Below, piece after piece: positions 17,660 to 26,951 of a stretch of 64,000 nt of DNA. Within the stretch, counting starts at the first letter, position 1; every line of letters starts with the position of its first letter. The stretch covers positions 496,001 to 560,000 of the forward strand of contig OX044354.1 in the NCBI GenBank assembly GCA_943846615.1. The letters are read 5' to 3'. Below the pieces are notes generated by a model, which saw nothing but the letters and a program-made list of their open reading frames with translations, did not search any database and was not told the origin of the DNA. The position numbers were made by a program, and so were the translations under genes. This stretch comes from an uncultured Amylibacter sp. (GTDB taxonomy: Bacteria > Pseudomonadota > Alphaproteobacteria > Rhodobacterales > Rhodobacteraceae).

Positions 17660-18742
17660 TTATTGACCGGTTGTTACAGTCGTCCAGTGACGTGTGATTG
17701 TACGATCATATTTTGGATCGTGAACATCAGAACCCCACAGGTTTGCCTTGGCTGCATCTGTTGGGAAAATACCTGGATCGGCGGTAATTTCCGGATCGAT
17801 CAATGGCAGCGCCGCCGCATTCGCGGATGCGTACCAAACGTAATTTGTGATGTCGGCGGTGATCTGTGCGTCCATCACGAAATCGATGAATTTATGCGCC
17901 GCATCGGGATTTGGTGCATCCACTGGAATTGCCAACATATCGAACCATTGCAATGCGCCCTCTTTGGGGATCACATAGGCCACTTCGACACCGTTGTCTG
18001 CCTCTGCTGCGCGATCGCGTGCTTGGAACACATCACCAGACCAACCAACAGCCACACATGTGTCGCCGTTTGCCAGATCGTTGATATATTGTGACGAATG
18101 GAAATAACGAATGTGTGGGCGGATGGAGGTCAATAAATCAGCCGCCTCTTGTAATTCACCGCGATCTTCGGAATTTGGGTCATGACCCAAGAAGTTCAGC
18201 GCCGCAGGGATCATTTCTGTGGGGGCATCTAACATGGAAATACCACAATCCGCCAACTTTGCCGCTGTTTCAGGATTAAATACCATGTCCCAGCTGTCGC
18301 CTGAGTAATCAGCGCCCAAACGCTCGGCAACCTTGCCCACATTGTAGCCAATACCCGTGGTGCCCCACATGTAAATCACGGAATGCGCATTATCGGCATC
18401 ATAAGCTTCAGCGCCTTTCATCAGGGCCACGTCCATATTTTTCAGGTTTGGTAACTTTGATTTATCCAGTTTTTGGTAAACACCCGCCTCGATTTGGCGC
18501 TGTAGGAAATCGGATGTTGGCACAACCAAATCGTAACCCGCCGCGCCAGCCAACATTTTGGCCTCCAACACTTCGTTGCTGTCATAAACGTCGTAGGTAA
18601 CATTGATGCCTGTTGCCGCTTCGAATTTTTCGATCGTGTCTTCGGCGATATAATCGGACCAGTTATAGATGCGCAGCTCTTCTGCGGATGCCAACGTCGT
18701 GGACATGGCCAGCGCAGATGCGGTTAGCGTTAAGAATTTCAT
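17660..18742 (-). CDS. potF: periplasmic polyamine-binding protein, PotF/SpuD type
   Basis: A 360-residue solute-binding protein. The signal peptide (MKFLTLTASALAMSTTLASA) is followed by the PotF hallmark LRIYNWSDYIAEDT, VPTSDFLQRQ and YMWGTTGIGYN; the WSDY residues line the diamine pocket in PotF and SpuD. The start at 18742 has AAGGAGAG just upstream; a longer frame to 18793 would precede the signal peptide with polar residues and reach into the operator. It is the first gene of the transport operon and is divergent from a GntR regulator, with operator half-sites in between. Putrescine is the likely ligand; spermidine is possible. Confidence 0.9.
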   Translation of the reverse strand: MKFLTLTASALAMSTTLASAEELRIYNWSDYIAEDTIEKFEAATGINVTYDVYDSNEVLEAKMLAGAAGYDLVVPTSDFLQRQIEAGVYQKLDKSKLPNLKNMDVALMKGAEAYDADNAHSVIYMWGTTGIGYNVGKVAERLGADYSGDSWDMVFNPETAAKLADCGISMLDAPTEMIPAALNFLGHDPNSEDRGELQEAADLLTSIRPHIRYFHSSQYINDLANGDTCVAVGWSGDVFQARDRAAEADNGVEVAYVIPKEGALQWFDMLAIPVDAPNPDAAHKFIDFVMDAQITADITNYVWYASANAAALPLIDPEITADPGIFPTDAAKANLWGSDVHDPKYDRTITRHWTTVTTGQ

Positions 18743-18785
18743 TTTTCTCTCCTTGTGGATGGGGGCAGCGTTTAGGCCCCGCAAT

Positions 18786-18814
18786 TGTATCACATAATTC
18801 TTTTTGTGATATCA
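18786..18814. promoter_or_regulatory. inverted TATCACA operator between potF and gntR
   Basis: TATCACA (18788–18794), 10-base spacer, TGTGATA (18805–18811) form a perfect inverted repeat in the 163-base divergent gap. The right half extends as TGTGATATCATTT, whose complement AAATGATATCACA is identical over 13 bases to the puuA-side site at 8572–8584. It is the natural candidate binding site of the adjacent GntR regulator. Confidence 0.62.
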
Positions 18815-18905
18815 TTTGAAAATGTGCTTTATTGGGGCACGATTCGTCAAATGATTTATGTAACGAGAACCTAGATTACGCCATTTGAACAGTAAAAGGG
18901 CAATA

Positions 18906-19610
18906 ATGTTAAAGAATGCAATTATATTACCCGAACTGACCCGCACCGACGATATGACGGTACAGGAATACATTTACCTACGATTGCGAAAGTCGATTTT
19001 GTTGGGACGCTTTGAACCCGGCAATCCGATTACCATTCGTGGCATTGCCGAAATACTAGACACCAGCCCGACCCCCGTAAGAGAGGCATTGCGGCGTCTG
19101 TCCACAGAACATGCATTGAAGATGTTGCCAAATCGGCGGATCGTCGTTCCACAAATGACGCCCGAACGGTTTAAAGAGCTGATTTTGTTACGTGTAACAT
19201 TAGAGGAACATGCCGCGCGCACCACCCTACCCTTCGTTAGCAACCGATTGGTTGACCAGTTGGCAGCGCTGGATGAACGCATTGATCAAGCTGTCATCCA
19301 CACAGAGCGCGACATATTGATAACCATGAACCAAGAATTCCATCGGTCCTTGTATACCGCCAACCCCGATCAAGTTGTTATGCCAATGATCGAAAGCATC
19401 TGGTTGCAATTAGGGCCATTCACACGCATCGCCAGCCGCCATGTCGAAGAATTATACGTCGTTGATCACCACAAAGAGATATTGGCCGCTTTACGCAGCC
19501 GAGATGAGGCCGCGTTAATCACCGCGATTGCGGCGGACATCAAATCGGCTGTTGGGCATTTGCATGCGGATGCACTGGAACGCATTTTAGGTAACCCTGT
19601 TTTATTTTGA
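18906..19610 (+). CDS. GntR family transcriptional regulator, FadR/FCD subfamily
   Basis: A 234-residue regulator: an N-terminal winged helix (about residues 10–75, with YIYLRLRKSILLG, ITIRGIAEIL and TPVREALRRLS recognition helix) and a C-terminal all-helical FCD ligand domain with metal/ligand histidines such as EFHRSLY and the VVDHHKEILAAL helix. The ATG at 18906 is preferred over an upstream TTG because AAAAGGG precedes it. It is divergent from potF across the TATCACA operator and probably represses or activates polyamine uptake and catabolism in response to a polyamine or its breakdown product. Ligand unknown. Confidence 0.85.
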   Translation: MLKNAIILPELTRTDDMTVQEYIYLRLRKSILLGRFEPGNPITIRGIAEILDTSPTPVREALRRLSTEHALKMLPNRRIVVPQMTPERFKELILLRVTLEEHAARTTLPFVSNRLVDQLAALDERIDQAVIHTERDILITMNQEFHRSLYTANPDQVVMPMIESIWLQLGPFTRIASRHVEELYVVDHHKEILAALRSRDEAALITAIAADIKSAVGHLHADALERILGNPVLF

Positions 19611-19736
19611 CTTTTATAAAGTTACCCTAACGTCACTTCCTCGCGACGCGGCGTCAGTCGCCCTGACCATATTGCTTCTGTTTGTAATTGAAATACTATG
19701 ATCGCAACAGATTTTAGTATCCCTCAGGAGGTTTCA

Positions 19737-21509
19737 ATGCCAGTTTACAACGCCCCGACCAAAGATATGGCCTTTGTTTTGCACGAGGTTTTGAAAACCC
19801 AAGATTTGAGTATCGAAGGGTATGAGGATCTAAGCGCAGATTTCACATCCCAAGTTTTGGACGAAGCAGGTAAATTGGCCCGCGATGTGTTTCAGCCCGT
19901 CAATGCCAGTGGTGACCAAGAAGGTTGCACCTTGGAAAACGGCGTGATCCGCACACCGGCAGGTTTCAAAGAAGCATTTAATAAGTACCGCGAAGGCGGT
20001 TGGAACGGTTTGGACTGTGATCCAGAATATGGCGGTCAAGGCATGCCATATGTTTTACATACAGCAATTGGCGAGATTTTCTGTGCTGCGAACATGGCGT
20101 TGACGATGTATCCGGGCCTGACCCACGGCGCGTATTCTGCAATCCACGCACATGGTACAGACGCGCAAAAGGCAACATATTTACCCAAAATGGTTGATTT
20201 GGAATGGTCAGGAACAATGAATTTGACCGAACCACATTGCGGCACCGATCTGGGACTGATGCGCACCAAGGCCGAGCCTGTGAGTGATGGATCGTATAAG
20301 ATTTCGGGCCAGAAGATTTTCATTTCCGCTGGTGACAATGATATGACGGATAATGTGATCCATCTGGTGTTGGCGAAAATCCCAGGTGGACCAGATGGAG
20401 TCAAAGGGATTTCATTGTTTATCGTACCGAAATTCATCGTGAATGACGATGGTTCGTTGGGCGCACGTAACGGCGTATCCGTTGGCAATATCGAGGAAAA
20501 GATGGGCATCCACGGCAACGCAACCTGTGTGATGAATTATGACGAGGCCACCGGTTACCTGCTGGGCACGGAGCACAAAGGCATGCGTGCCATGTTCACC
20601 ATGATGAACGAGGCGCGTTTGGGTGTTGGCATGCAGGGGTTAGCACAGGCAGAGGCGGCGTATCAAAACGCGGTCAACTACGCCAAGGATCGCTTGCAAG
20701 GCCGCGATGTGACGGGTACGAAAAACCCAGACGGCCCTGCCGATCCATTAACCGTTCATCCAGATATTCGCCGCATGTTGATGAACCAAAAATCATTTAT
20801 CGAAGGATCGCGTGCTTTCACATTATGGGGTGCGATGATGATTGACAGCGCCCACAAAGATGACGCAGCAGAGGGTTTGATTTCATTGCTTACGCCAGTG
20901 TTGAAGGGTTTCAACACCGACATCGGTTACGACATGACCGTACAGGCACAACAGGTGTTTGGCGGCCATGGTTACATCGAAGAGCACGGCATGTCCCAAT
21001 TCACCCGCGATGCACGCATTGCGATGATTTACGAGGGCGCGAATGGTGTTCAGGCGCTGGATTTGGTGGGGCGTAAGATGCCCAAAGATGGCGGCAAACA
21101 CGTGATGGCCTTCTTCGACATGATCAAAACCTTCGCCTCTGAAAACAAAGGCGACGAAACATATGAAAACGATTTCCTAAACCCGCTAAAAGAAGCATCA
21201 AAAGACCTGCAATCTGTTATGATGTATTTCATGCAAGCGGGCATGAAAAACCCCAACGACGCGCTGGCGGGATCTTCGGATGCGTTGCACATGTTTGGTC
21301 ACGTTTGTTTGGGCCTGATGTGGGCGCAAATGGCGAAGGCGGCGAATGACGCGCTGGCGGCGGGCACCGATGATCCACAATTCTACGAAAACAAACTGAT
21401 CACGGGGCGTTACTACATGCAACGCTGGTTGCCAACGACCAAGTCCCACATGGCCCGCGCCATGTCTGGTTCAACAAATGTGATGGGTCTGGACGCCGAG
21501 GCGTTTTAG
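19737..21509 (+). CDS. dmdC: acyl-CoA dehydrogenase, 3-methylmercaptopropionyl-CoA dehydrogenase (DmdC) type
   Basis: A 590-residue acyl-CoA dehydrogenase with the extra C-terminal domain typical of DmdC and its close relatives; it opens with [19 protein letters not shown], characteristic of this group. FAD/substrate segments include [15 protein letters not shown], the [14 protein letters not shown] loop and the catalytic region [13 protein letters not shown]. DmdC oxidises methylmercaptopropionyl-CoA to methylthioacryloyl-CoA in DMSP demethylation. The start at 19737 follows AGGAGG. No other dmd gene is adjacent and roseobacters carry several paralogues, so a role with ordinary fatty acyl-CoA is a real alternative. 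Confidence 0.72.
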   Translation: MPVYNAPTKDMAFVLHEVLKTQDLSIEGYEDLSADFTSQVLDEAGKLARDVFQPVNASGDQEGCTLENGVIRTPAGFKEAFNKYREGGWNGLDCDPEYGGQGMPYVLHTAIGEIFCAANMALTMYPGLTHGAYSAIHAHGTDAQKATYLPKMVDLEWSGTMNLTEPHCGTDLGLMRTKAEPVSDGSYKISGQKIFISAGDNDMTDNVIHLVLAKIPGGPDGVKGISLFIVPKFIVNDDGSLGARNGVSVGNIEEKMGIHGNATCVMNYDEATGYLLGTEHKGMRAMFTMMNEARLGVGMQGLAQAEAAYQNAVNYAKDRLQGRDVTGTKNPDGPADPLTVHPDIRRMLMNQKSFIEGSRAFTLWGAMMIDSAHKDDAAEGLISLLTPVLKGFNTDIGYDMTVQAQQVFGGHGYIEEHGMSQFTRDARIAMIYEGANGVQALDLVGRKMPKDGGKHVMAFFDMIKTFASENKGDETYENDFLNPLKEASKDLQSVMMYFMQAGMKNPNDALAGSSDALHMFGHVCLGLMWAQMAKAANDALAAGTDDPQFYENKLITGRYYMQRWLPTTKSHMARAMSGSTNVMGLDAEAF

Positions 21510-21629
21510 GATTTAATGCTTCCTACCTTGGGCGTGGGGCCATTTTTATAGACGAATGGTCAACTGGCAAAACAGGCATTCTTGGATTAAGCTGTTTCCC
21601 AAATCAGTTTAGCTTCTAAAGGATTCACT

Positions 21630-22184
21630 ATGCGTTGGTTTATGGCTTTTGCTTTATCATTCACCCTATCCGCCCCCTGTTTTGCCGAAACGCCCAAAAC
21701 CGTCGAGGATGATTTTGGGGTTCTAAACCCCGAAGACACTGGCGTCGCAATGATAAAACGTAAGATTGCCATGGGGGTGATTGATTCCGTGACCTGTTCA
21801 TTGGGGATCAATGCCACGAAAACCAGCGACCATGTGTTGGCGCGGAAACTGACCAAACAATGTGCCGAGGCGGGTTATACCAAGGCAATGACATGGATGA
21901 GCCAGCTGGAGGACAATGGTATGGGTGGCGCATATGATCCCGTTGCATCCGCCCAATGGGACAAACGTGCGGCACGGGCAGGCGATCCGATCGGAAAGTT
22001 CAATTACGGGTTGGATTTGATGCGTGGGCATGGCGTTACCATGGACGAAGAACGGGGCCGTGGTTTCATTGATCAAGCCGCCAACGAGGGCTTAGCAATT
22101 GCCAAAACATTGCAAAGTGCGGATTACGATTTGGATGTTGTTACGCCAGATGCTGACAATTGGAAATACGGGGCTTTTTATTAG
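21630..22184 (+). CDS. exported Sel1-repeat protein
   Basis: A 184-residue protein with a signal peptide (FALSFTLSAPCFAE) and two or so Sel1-type repeats in the second half (SAQWDKRAARAGDPIGKFNYGLDLMRGHGV; FIDQAANEGLAIAK, quoted in parts). Sel1 repeats are tetratricopeptide-like helical pairs used for protein contacts, often in the periplasm. It lies alone after dmdC and converges on an RTX gene 14 bases downstream. Function unknown. Confidence 0.72.
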   Translation: MRWFMAFALSFTLSAPCFAETPKTVEDDFGVLNPEDTGVAMIKRKIAMGVIDSVTCSLGINATKTSDHVLARKLTKQCAEAGYTKAMTWMSQLEDNGMGGAYDPVASAQWDKRAARAGDPIGKFNYGLDLMRGHGVTMDEERGRGFIDQAANEGLAIAKTLQSADYDLDVVTPDADNWKYGAFY

Positions 22185-22198
22185 GCCAATGACGCCAA

Positions 22199-23701
22199 TC
22201 AAAAGATAAAGTCATCCACGGTGAAATCTTCGGCGGTAATTATTTCACCATCTGCGGCGATAATTTTAATTTTTTCGCCGCGGATTTCAATCAGCACCCC
22301 CCATTCGCGGGTTTTGATGAATAGGTCATCCATTGTGCCCACCTGATGATATCCCGACAGATCGATCAAATCCAAACCATCCTGAAAATCCATAATGAAA
22401 TCTTTGCGACCGTCCGCCGTAAGGACGAAGGTGTCAGCCCCGTCGCCCCCTGTCAGGAAATCCTTGCCGCCGCCGCCATCAATGCGGTCGTTGCCCGCAC
22501 CGCCATCAATCGTATCCCCGCGCCGTCCACCAAACAGGTGATCGTCAGATGCGGTACCTGTGATAGTATCCTTGCCCGTGATGCCAACAAATGTGCCGCC
22601 CAGAACGTCTGGGTCAAAGATCATCTGGGTTATGCCATCCTCGCTACCCGTAACGAACACATGGATTTCGCCGTCAATAATATATACCGCCAGCGCAGAT
22701 ACATTCGTCATCGCCACATCGAAATCATCCGCCATGGTCAGGGTGTGCAACAACGTGCCATCGGGCAATAATTCAAACACGGTCAGCCCATCATCATTGC
22801 CCGCCAAAAACACAAATGTGCGTCCCTCGTGGGTGATGGCGGCCATATGACTGGCCCCCTCGAACCGTGTATCCAGTGTATCAATTACATGATCGGTTTC
22901 GCGCAGATGCCCATGTTGACCGATGGTGAATACCGTGATCGTCGATGTGCCCGCCGATATCATCAACAGGTATTCGTTGCCCCCCGCACTAATGAATTCC
23001 ACGTCTTGGGGATATGTGAACCCCGATCCATCGCCCGGCCCCACCATATCGCGACGATGCAGATTGCCGTGTTGCCCGATTTCGTAAATCGTCACCCCAC
23101 CATCAAACGCCGACGACACGGCAACAAAGGTTTTACCGCCAATTTGGATAGATGCAAAATCGGTGATATCGCCGAGCGTGACCGTATCATCATCTGTGAT
23201 CGGTGTTTTTTCAATGAACTGACCGTCGTCCTGAACCAGATAGGTATACAGGTGATTATCGCCGCGCTTACTGGCCAAAACATATGTTTTGTCCCCCATC
23301 GTGATCACCAGTGTGCGGGTGAAATTTCCATAATCGGCGGCGTCGCCTGTCACGTCTGCTGGCAAGGCGATTTGGGGATTTATCCCGATGATCGAAACGA
23401 GGGATGCGTTGTCATCGTATCGCCCCGAGGTCAGGATGTAATCCTTACCGCCAATCGTTATAACCTCGATGTCCGACACCGCAAATGTGCCAGTTTCTTC
23501 GCTGTAATCCTGGACATCGCGGTACCTTAATACCTGATCGCCATAGACATAATACATTTGTAAATCGCTGGTGCCTTCGCTGGCGACAAACAAGAAAATT
23601 TGCCCGTTTTTTTCATAGAATTCAAAATCTGAAACACCAGCAAAGTCAGTTATGCCGCCCGTGCCCGAATAGATCGAACCCACCACGGAAAAATCCGCCA
23701 T
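22199..23701 (-). CDS. RTX calcium-binding protein with beta-propeller-like repeats
   Basis: A 500-residue acidic protein. Residues about 1–370 consist of recurring units of roughly 50 residues with the pattern I-x-GKTFVAV/GG-x-YLL ... G-x-TIYEIGQHGNL, which looks like a beta-propeller. Near residue 395–440 follows a short RTX block (DTITGTASDDHLFGG, GGAGNDRIDGGGGKDFLTGG split here) and a final strand-rich tail ending in DDFIF with hydrophobic C-terminus, the usual unprocessed type I secretion signal. There is no N-terminal signal peptide. Secretion by a type I system is inferred; no such exporter is in the window. Cargo function unknown. Confidence 0.78.
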   Translation of the reverse strand: MADFSVVGSIYSGTGGITDFAGVSDFEFYEKNGQIFLFVASEGTSDLQMYYVYGDQVLRYRDVQDYSEETGTFAVSDIEVITIGGKDYILTSGRYDDNASLVSIIGINPQIALPADVTGDAADYGNFTRTLVITMGDKTYVLASKRGDNHLYTYLVQDDGQFIEKTPITDDDTVTLGDITDFASIQIGGKTFVAVSSAFDGGVTIYEIGQHGNLHRRDMVGPGDGSGFTYPQDVEFISAGGNEYLLMISAGTSTITVFTIGQHGHLRETDHVIDTLDTRFEGASHMAAITHEGRTFVFLAGNDDGLTVFELLPDGTLLHTLTMADDFDVAMTNVSALAVYIIDGEIHVFVTGSEDGITQMIFDPDVLGGTFVGITGKDTITGTASDDHLFGGRRGDTIDGGAGNDRIDGGGGKDFLTGGDGADTFVLTADGRKDFIMDFQDGLDLIDLSGYHQVGTMDDLFIKTREWGVLIEIRGEKIKIIAADGEIITAEDFTVDDFIF

Positions 23702-23780
23702 GCCCTACTCCTAATTCCCATATTATCTGAGTGTAAGGATGGGCCTCGGGTCTTAACAGCTGGTAATTTTCGCCATAGCA

Positions 23781-23803
23781 ATTGCCCGCAAAAAGCGGAC
23801 AAT
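23781..23803 (-). terminator. weak hairpin downstream of ychF
   Basis: ATTGCCCGC (23781–23789), AAAAA, GCGGACAAT (23795–23803) give a 9-position stem with one mismatch, 25 bases past the ychF stop on its coding strand. No strong T run follows, so the call is tentative. Confidence 0.3.
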
Positions 23804-23828
23804 TAAATGTAAATTAATCTTGGGTTTA

Positions 23829-24926
23829 TTAGGTATTAAACAAGAAATGTAACACATCGCCATCAGCGACGGTGTAACCTTTGCCTTCGGCGCGCATCTT
23901 GCCTTTTTCCTTGGCACCCTGTTCGCCGTTGCATTCGATGTAATCATCATATGCAATGGTTTCCGCACGGATAAAGCCGCGTTCGAAATCGGTGTGGATC
24001 ACGCCTGCCGCTTGTGGGGCTGATGTATCCGTTTTGATTGTCCATGCGCGGGTTTCCTTGGGGCCGACCGTGAAATAGGTTTGCAATCCCAACAATTCAT
24101 AACCAGCGGCGATCAAGCGATCCAAACCAGCCTCTTCCAAGCCCAGCTCGGCCAAGAACATTTCGGCTTCTTCTTCGTCTAGCTGGCTGATCTCTTCCTC
24201 AATTGCAGCGGAAATCACGACGGATGCAGCACCTTGTTCTTCGGCCATTTTGGCAACAGCGGCCGAATGTGCATTGCCTTCGCCTGCGTTATCTTCTTCG
24301 ACGTTGCAAACAAACAAAACAGGTTTCGCGGTCAACAGGGTTAATTGCTTCCATGCGCTTTCTTCATCTTCTGCAATTTCAACGGTTCGGGCGGGTTTGC
24401 CGCTTTCTAATGCATCCTTGGCACGTTTCAGCAATTCCGTTTGCAAAATCGCTTCTTTGTCGCCGCCTTTGATTTTACGCACCAATCCTTGGGCGCGTTT
24501 TTCGATGCTTTCCAAATCGGCCAGCATCAATTCTGTTTCAATGGTTTCGGCATCTTCGATCGGGTTAACGCGGCCATCCACGTGGGTGACGTCATCATCA
24601 TCAAAACAACGCAATACATGGGCAATCGCATCACATTCACGGATATTGGCCAAAAATTGGTTTCCCAAACCTTCGCCCTTGGATGCGCCCTTAACCAAAC
24701 CGGCAATATCAACAAAAGTCATGCGTGCCGGCAAGATTTCCTTGGAATTGGCAATCGCCGCCAATGCTTGAAGGCGCTTATCTGGTACAGAAACCTCGCC
24801 TGTATTGGGTTCGATCGTACAGAACGGGAAATTCGCGGCCTGTGCGGCGGCGGTGCGTGTCAGCGCGTTAAACAGTGTTGATTTGCCCACATTGGGCATG
24901 CCCACGATACCAGTTTTAAAACCCAT
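23829..24926 (-). CDS. ychF: redox-regulated ATPase/GTPase YchF
   Basis: A 365-residue Obg-family P-loop protein that prefers ATP and associates with ribosomes. The N-terminal MGFKTGIVGMPNVGKSTLFNALT holds the P-loop; FVDIAGLVKGASKGEGLGN is the G3 region, and the C-terminal TGS-like domain shows FTVGPKETRAWTI and DGDVLHFLFN. The start at 24926 is set by homology to the conserved N-terminus and an AAGGG ribosome-binding site; a longer frame would overlap the divergent trpA gene. The 127-base gap to trpA must hold both promoters. Confidence 0.93.
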   Translation of the reverse strand: MGFKTGIVGMPNVGKSTLFNALTRTAAAQAANFPFCTIEPNTGEVSVPDKRLQALAAIANSKEILPARMTFVDIAGLVKGASKGEGLGNQFLANIRECDAIAHVLRCFDDDDVTHVDGRVNPIEDAETIETELMLADLESIEKRAQGLVRKIKGGDKEAILQTELLKRAKDALESGKPARTVEIAEDEESAWKQLTLLTAKPVLFVCNVEEDNAGEGNAHSAAVAKMAEEQGAASVVISAAIEEEISQLDEEEAEMFLAELGLEEAGLDRLIAAGYELLGLQTYFTVGPKETRAWTIKTDTSAPQAAGVIHTDFERGFIRAETIAYDDYIECNGEQGAKEKGKMRAEGKGYTVADGDVLHFLFNT

Positions 24927-25053
24927 GATGATAACCCTTTGAATGTCGTTTTGCGCATCTATCTGTGGAATGGGGTCAAGGTCAAGCAATCCCCCTCTTG
25001 AATTCGCCCCAATTTTCCCGCAATGATCTGCGAAAGTAAGAAAGTACCTCATT

Positions 25054-25845
25054 ATGACTCGTATCGCTGATAAATTCGCAGAATTGAAATCACAGGGCAA
25101 ATCTGCCTTTGTGTCTTATATTATGGCGGGTGATCCCGATTATGATACGACACTGGCCGTGATGAAGGGCCTGCCGGCTGCGGGTGTTGATATCATCGAG
25201 TTGGGCGCGCCGTTTACCGATCCGATGGCTGATGGATCAACGATCCAATTGGCGGGACAACGTGCGTTGAATGGCGGTATGACGTTGAACAAGACATTGC
25301 AGATGGTTGCTGATTTTCGCCAGGACGACACGACGACGCCGATTGTTTTAATGGGGTATTACAATCCAATTTATAACCACGGCGTTGAACAGTTCTTGGT
25401 GGATGCCAAGGCGGCTGGTGTTGACGGCATGATCGTTGTTGATCTGCCACCTGAGGAAGACCATGAATTATGTATTCCTGCAGGCAAGGCCGGTTTGGAT
25501 TTCATCCGCTTGGCAACGCCAACAACGGACGCGCGCCGTTTGCCAAAATTACTGCCCAATACCAGCGGCTTCATCTACTATGTTGCCGTAACGGGCGTGA
25601 CGGGTGCAGGTTCTGCTGATGCGGCGGCTGTAGGTGTAGAGGTTGCGCGGATCAAAGAGAGCACGGATTTGCCCATAGTGGTTGGTTTCGGGATCAACAC
25701 GCCCGATGCAGCGCGTGATATGGCATCCCATGCGGATGGCGCGGTTGTGGGATCGGCGATTGTATCCAAGATCGCGGCGGGTGAACCTGTTGCGGATGTT
25801 TTGGCGTTTGTGAAAAGTTTGGCCGACGGTGCGCATAGCGCGTAA
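25054..25845 (+). CDS. trpA: tryptophan synthase alpha subunit
   Basis: A 263-residue TIM-barrel enzyme that cleaves indole-3-glycerol phosphate to indole and glyceraldehyde-3-phosphate, passing indole to TrpB. The catalytic glutamate is in [15 protein letters not shown], the aspartate in VDLPPEE, and the phosphate loop in VGFGINTPD and GAVVGSAIV. The gene is a monocistron here, without trpB or trpF alongside, and ends in a perfect 20-bp palindrome. Confidence 0.95.
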   Translation: MTRIADKFAELKSQGKSAFVSYIMAGDPDYDTTLAVMKGLPAAGVDIIELGAPFTDPMADGSTIQLAGQRALNGGMTLNKTLQMVADFRQDDTTTPIVLMGYYNPIYNHGVEQFLVDAKAAGVDGMIVVDLPPEEDHELCIPAGKAGLDFIRLATPTTDARRLPKLLPNTSGFIYYVAVTGVTGAGSADAAAVGVEVARIKESTDLPIVVGFGINTPDAARDMASHADGAVVGSAIVSKIAAGEPVADVLAFVKSLADGAHSA

Positions 25846-25850
25846 AATGT

Positions 25851-25870
25851 AGTGTCCCCATGGGGACACT
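25851..25870 (+). terminator. perfect 20-bp palindrome after trpA
   Basis: AGTGTCCCCATGGGGACACT begins 5 bases after the trpA stop. As RNA it gives an 8-bp stem with a CATG turn. The core GTCCCCATGGGGAC is identical to the element after speB at 10982. The T run is poor here, so it may act as an RNA-stabilising or Rho-assisted element. Confidence 0.5.
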
Positions 25871-26020
25871 AGGTTAAGTATTTGATTTTCATACTTATTC
25901 AAAAAAACCATTGAGTAAGCACGCTCCCAAATAGCAAAAACCTGCTGTTCTGATGACATCAAAGCATCGTGATAGACACAAAGTGTCTTCCCCCTATTGT
26001 AGACATAGAGGTAATATTTC

Positions 26021-26857
26021 ATGTTTCGGTTTTTTCCGCTTATTCTTTTACTATCCTTTTCTCAGCCTAGTTGGGCAGATCGGTTTCAGGGCCGCACATT
26101 TACAATTACAGACGGGCGTAGCGACAAGTCCAAACCTGCGCCGATGATCATTGCGTTGCATGGTTTTTTGGGCACGCCGAAATCAATGAAGTCGAAAACA
26201 AGCTTTGACAAATTGGCATCACAAAATGGGCTTCTTGTGGCGTATATGAGCGGCGTGAAACGGCGTTGGAATGACGGGCGGACGCCAGGCAGTACAATAG
26301 ACGATGTTGGATACGTGCGTGCGTTCATTCAAAAGCAGGTTTCGCAAAACCGCGCCGATGCGCGTGCCATCTTCATTGCGGGTCACTCTAACGGCGGTGG
26401 GATGGCATTGCGCATGGCCTGTGATGTTCCAAATTTGATCGCAGGTATTTCGGTGGTGGCCACAAAAGTTGCTCAAAACTATACCTGTAGCCGTGGTCAA
26501 TCAGTCCCAGCGATTTTCATCTATGGAACCGAAGATCCCGTTTCACCACACAAAGGACGCCCAGCAGGATCAAGATTGGGCGCAACCTTGTCAGCCTCTG
26601 AATCAATCGCACTTTGGTCGAAACGAAATAAATGTAACAAAGTAGGCAAAACCCAGATTATTGATCTTAGGGATGACCAAACCAAAGCCATCGTAAAACG
26701 CTACGCCGGATGTAAAGCTGCGTTACAGTACATCGAGATAGAAGGTCATGGACACGCATGGCCAGGTGCAGGGCCGCGTTTACAGCGCCTTCAAGGGCCT
26801 GCCACCCAAGAAATCGACGCCGCGCGCGCAAGTTGGCGTTTTTTCAAATCATTGTAA
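26021..26857 (+). CDS. secreted alpha/beta-hydrolase, LpqC / PHB-depolymerase-like esterase
   Basis: A 278-residue exported esterase. The signal peptide (FRFFPLILLLSFSQPSWA) is followed by an alpha/beta-hydrolase core: oxyanion segment ALHGFLGTP, nucleophile S123 in GHSNGG, acid in YGTEDPVSP and catalytic histidine in GHGHAWPG. Family members (LpqC, feruloyl esterases, poly(3-hydroxybutyrate) depolymerases) cleave aromatic or hydroxyacyl esters outside the cytoplasm. It stands alone between trpA and ppk2; substrate unknown. Confidence 0.8.
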   Translation: MFRFFPLILLLSFSQPSWADRFQGRTFTITDGRSDKSKPAPMIIALHGFLGTPKSMKSKTSFDKLASQNGLLVAYMSGVKRRWNDGRTPGSTIDDVGYVRAFIQKQVSQNRADARAIFIAGHSNGGGMALRMACDVPNLIAGISVVATKVAQNYTCSRGQSVPAIFIYGTEDPVSPHKGRPAGSRLGATLSASESIALWSKRNKCNKVGKTQIIDLRDDQTKAIVKRYAGCKAALQYIEIEGHGHAWPGAGPRLQRLQGPATQEIDAARASWRFFKSL

Positions 26858-26882
26858 ATCATCGCGAATTGGTTCGTATCCA

Positions 26883-26937
26883 TTGATCCACATCAAAGAA
26901 TAACCCTGCCCCCGCGCTTATACTCATCCGAGTATAA
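26883..26937 (+). promoter_or_regulatory. FNR-type box and promoter of ppk2
   Basis: TTGATCCACATCAA (26883–26896) matches the FNR consensus TTGAT-N4-ATCAA at all fixed positions. A TATACT hexamer (26919–26924) predicts a start near 26931, which puts the FNR box centre at about −41.5, the classic class II activation position. The hexamer is part of a perfect inverted repeat, TTATACTC (26918–26925), ATCC, GAGTATAA (26930–26937). The ppk2 ribosome-binding site GGAGG and ATG follow. Confidence 0.7.
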
Positions 26938-26951
26938 ACGGAGGCACGGAC

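Noticed and set aside
22829..23530. 233-codon plus-strand frame opposite the RTX gene
   Set aside because: The opposite strand encodes a coherent repeat protein with RTX motifs; this frame has no recognisable features.
24927..25100. 58-residue N-terminal extension of YchF
   Set aside because: It would overlap trpA and precede the conserved MGFKTGIVG start; 24926 is supported by homology and ribosome-binding site.
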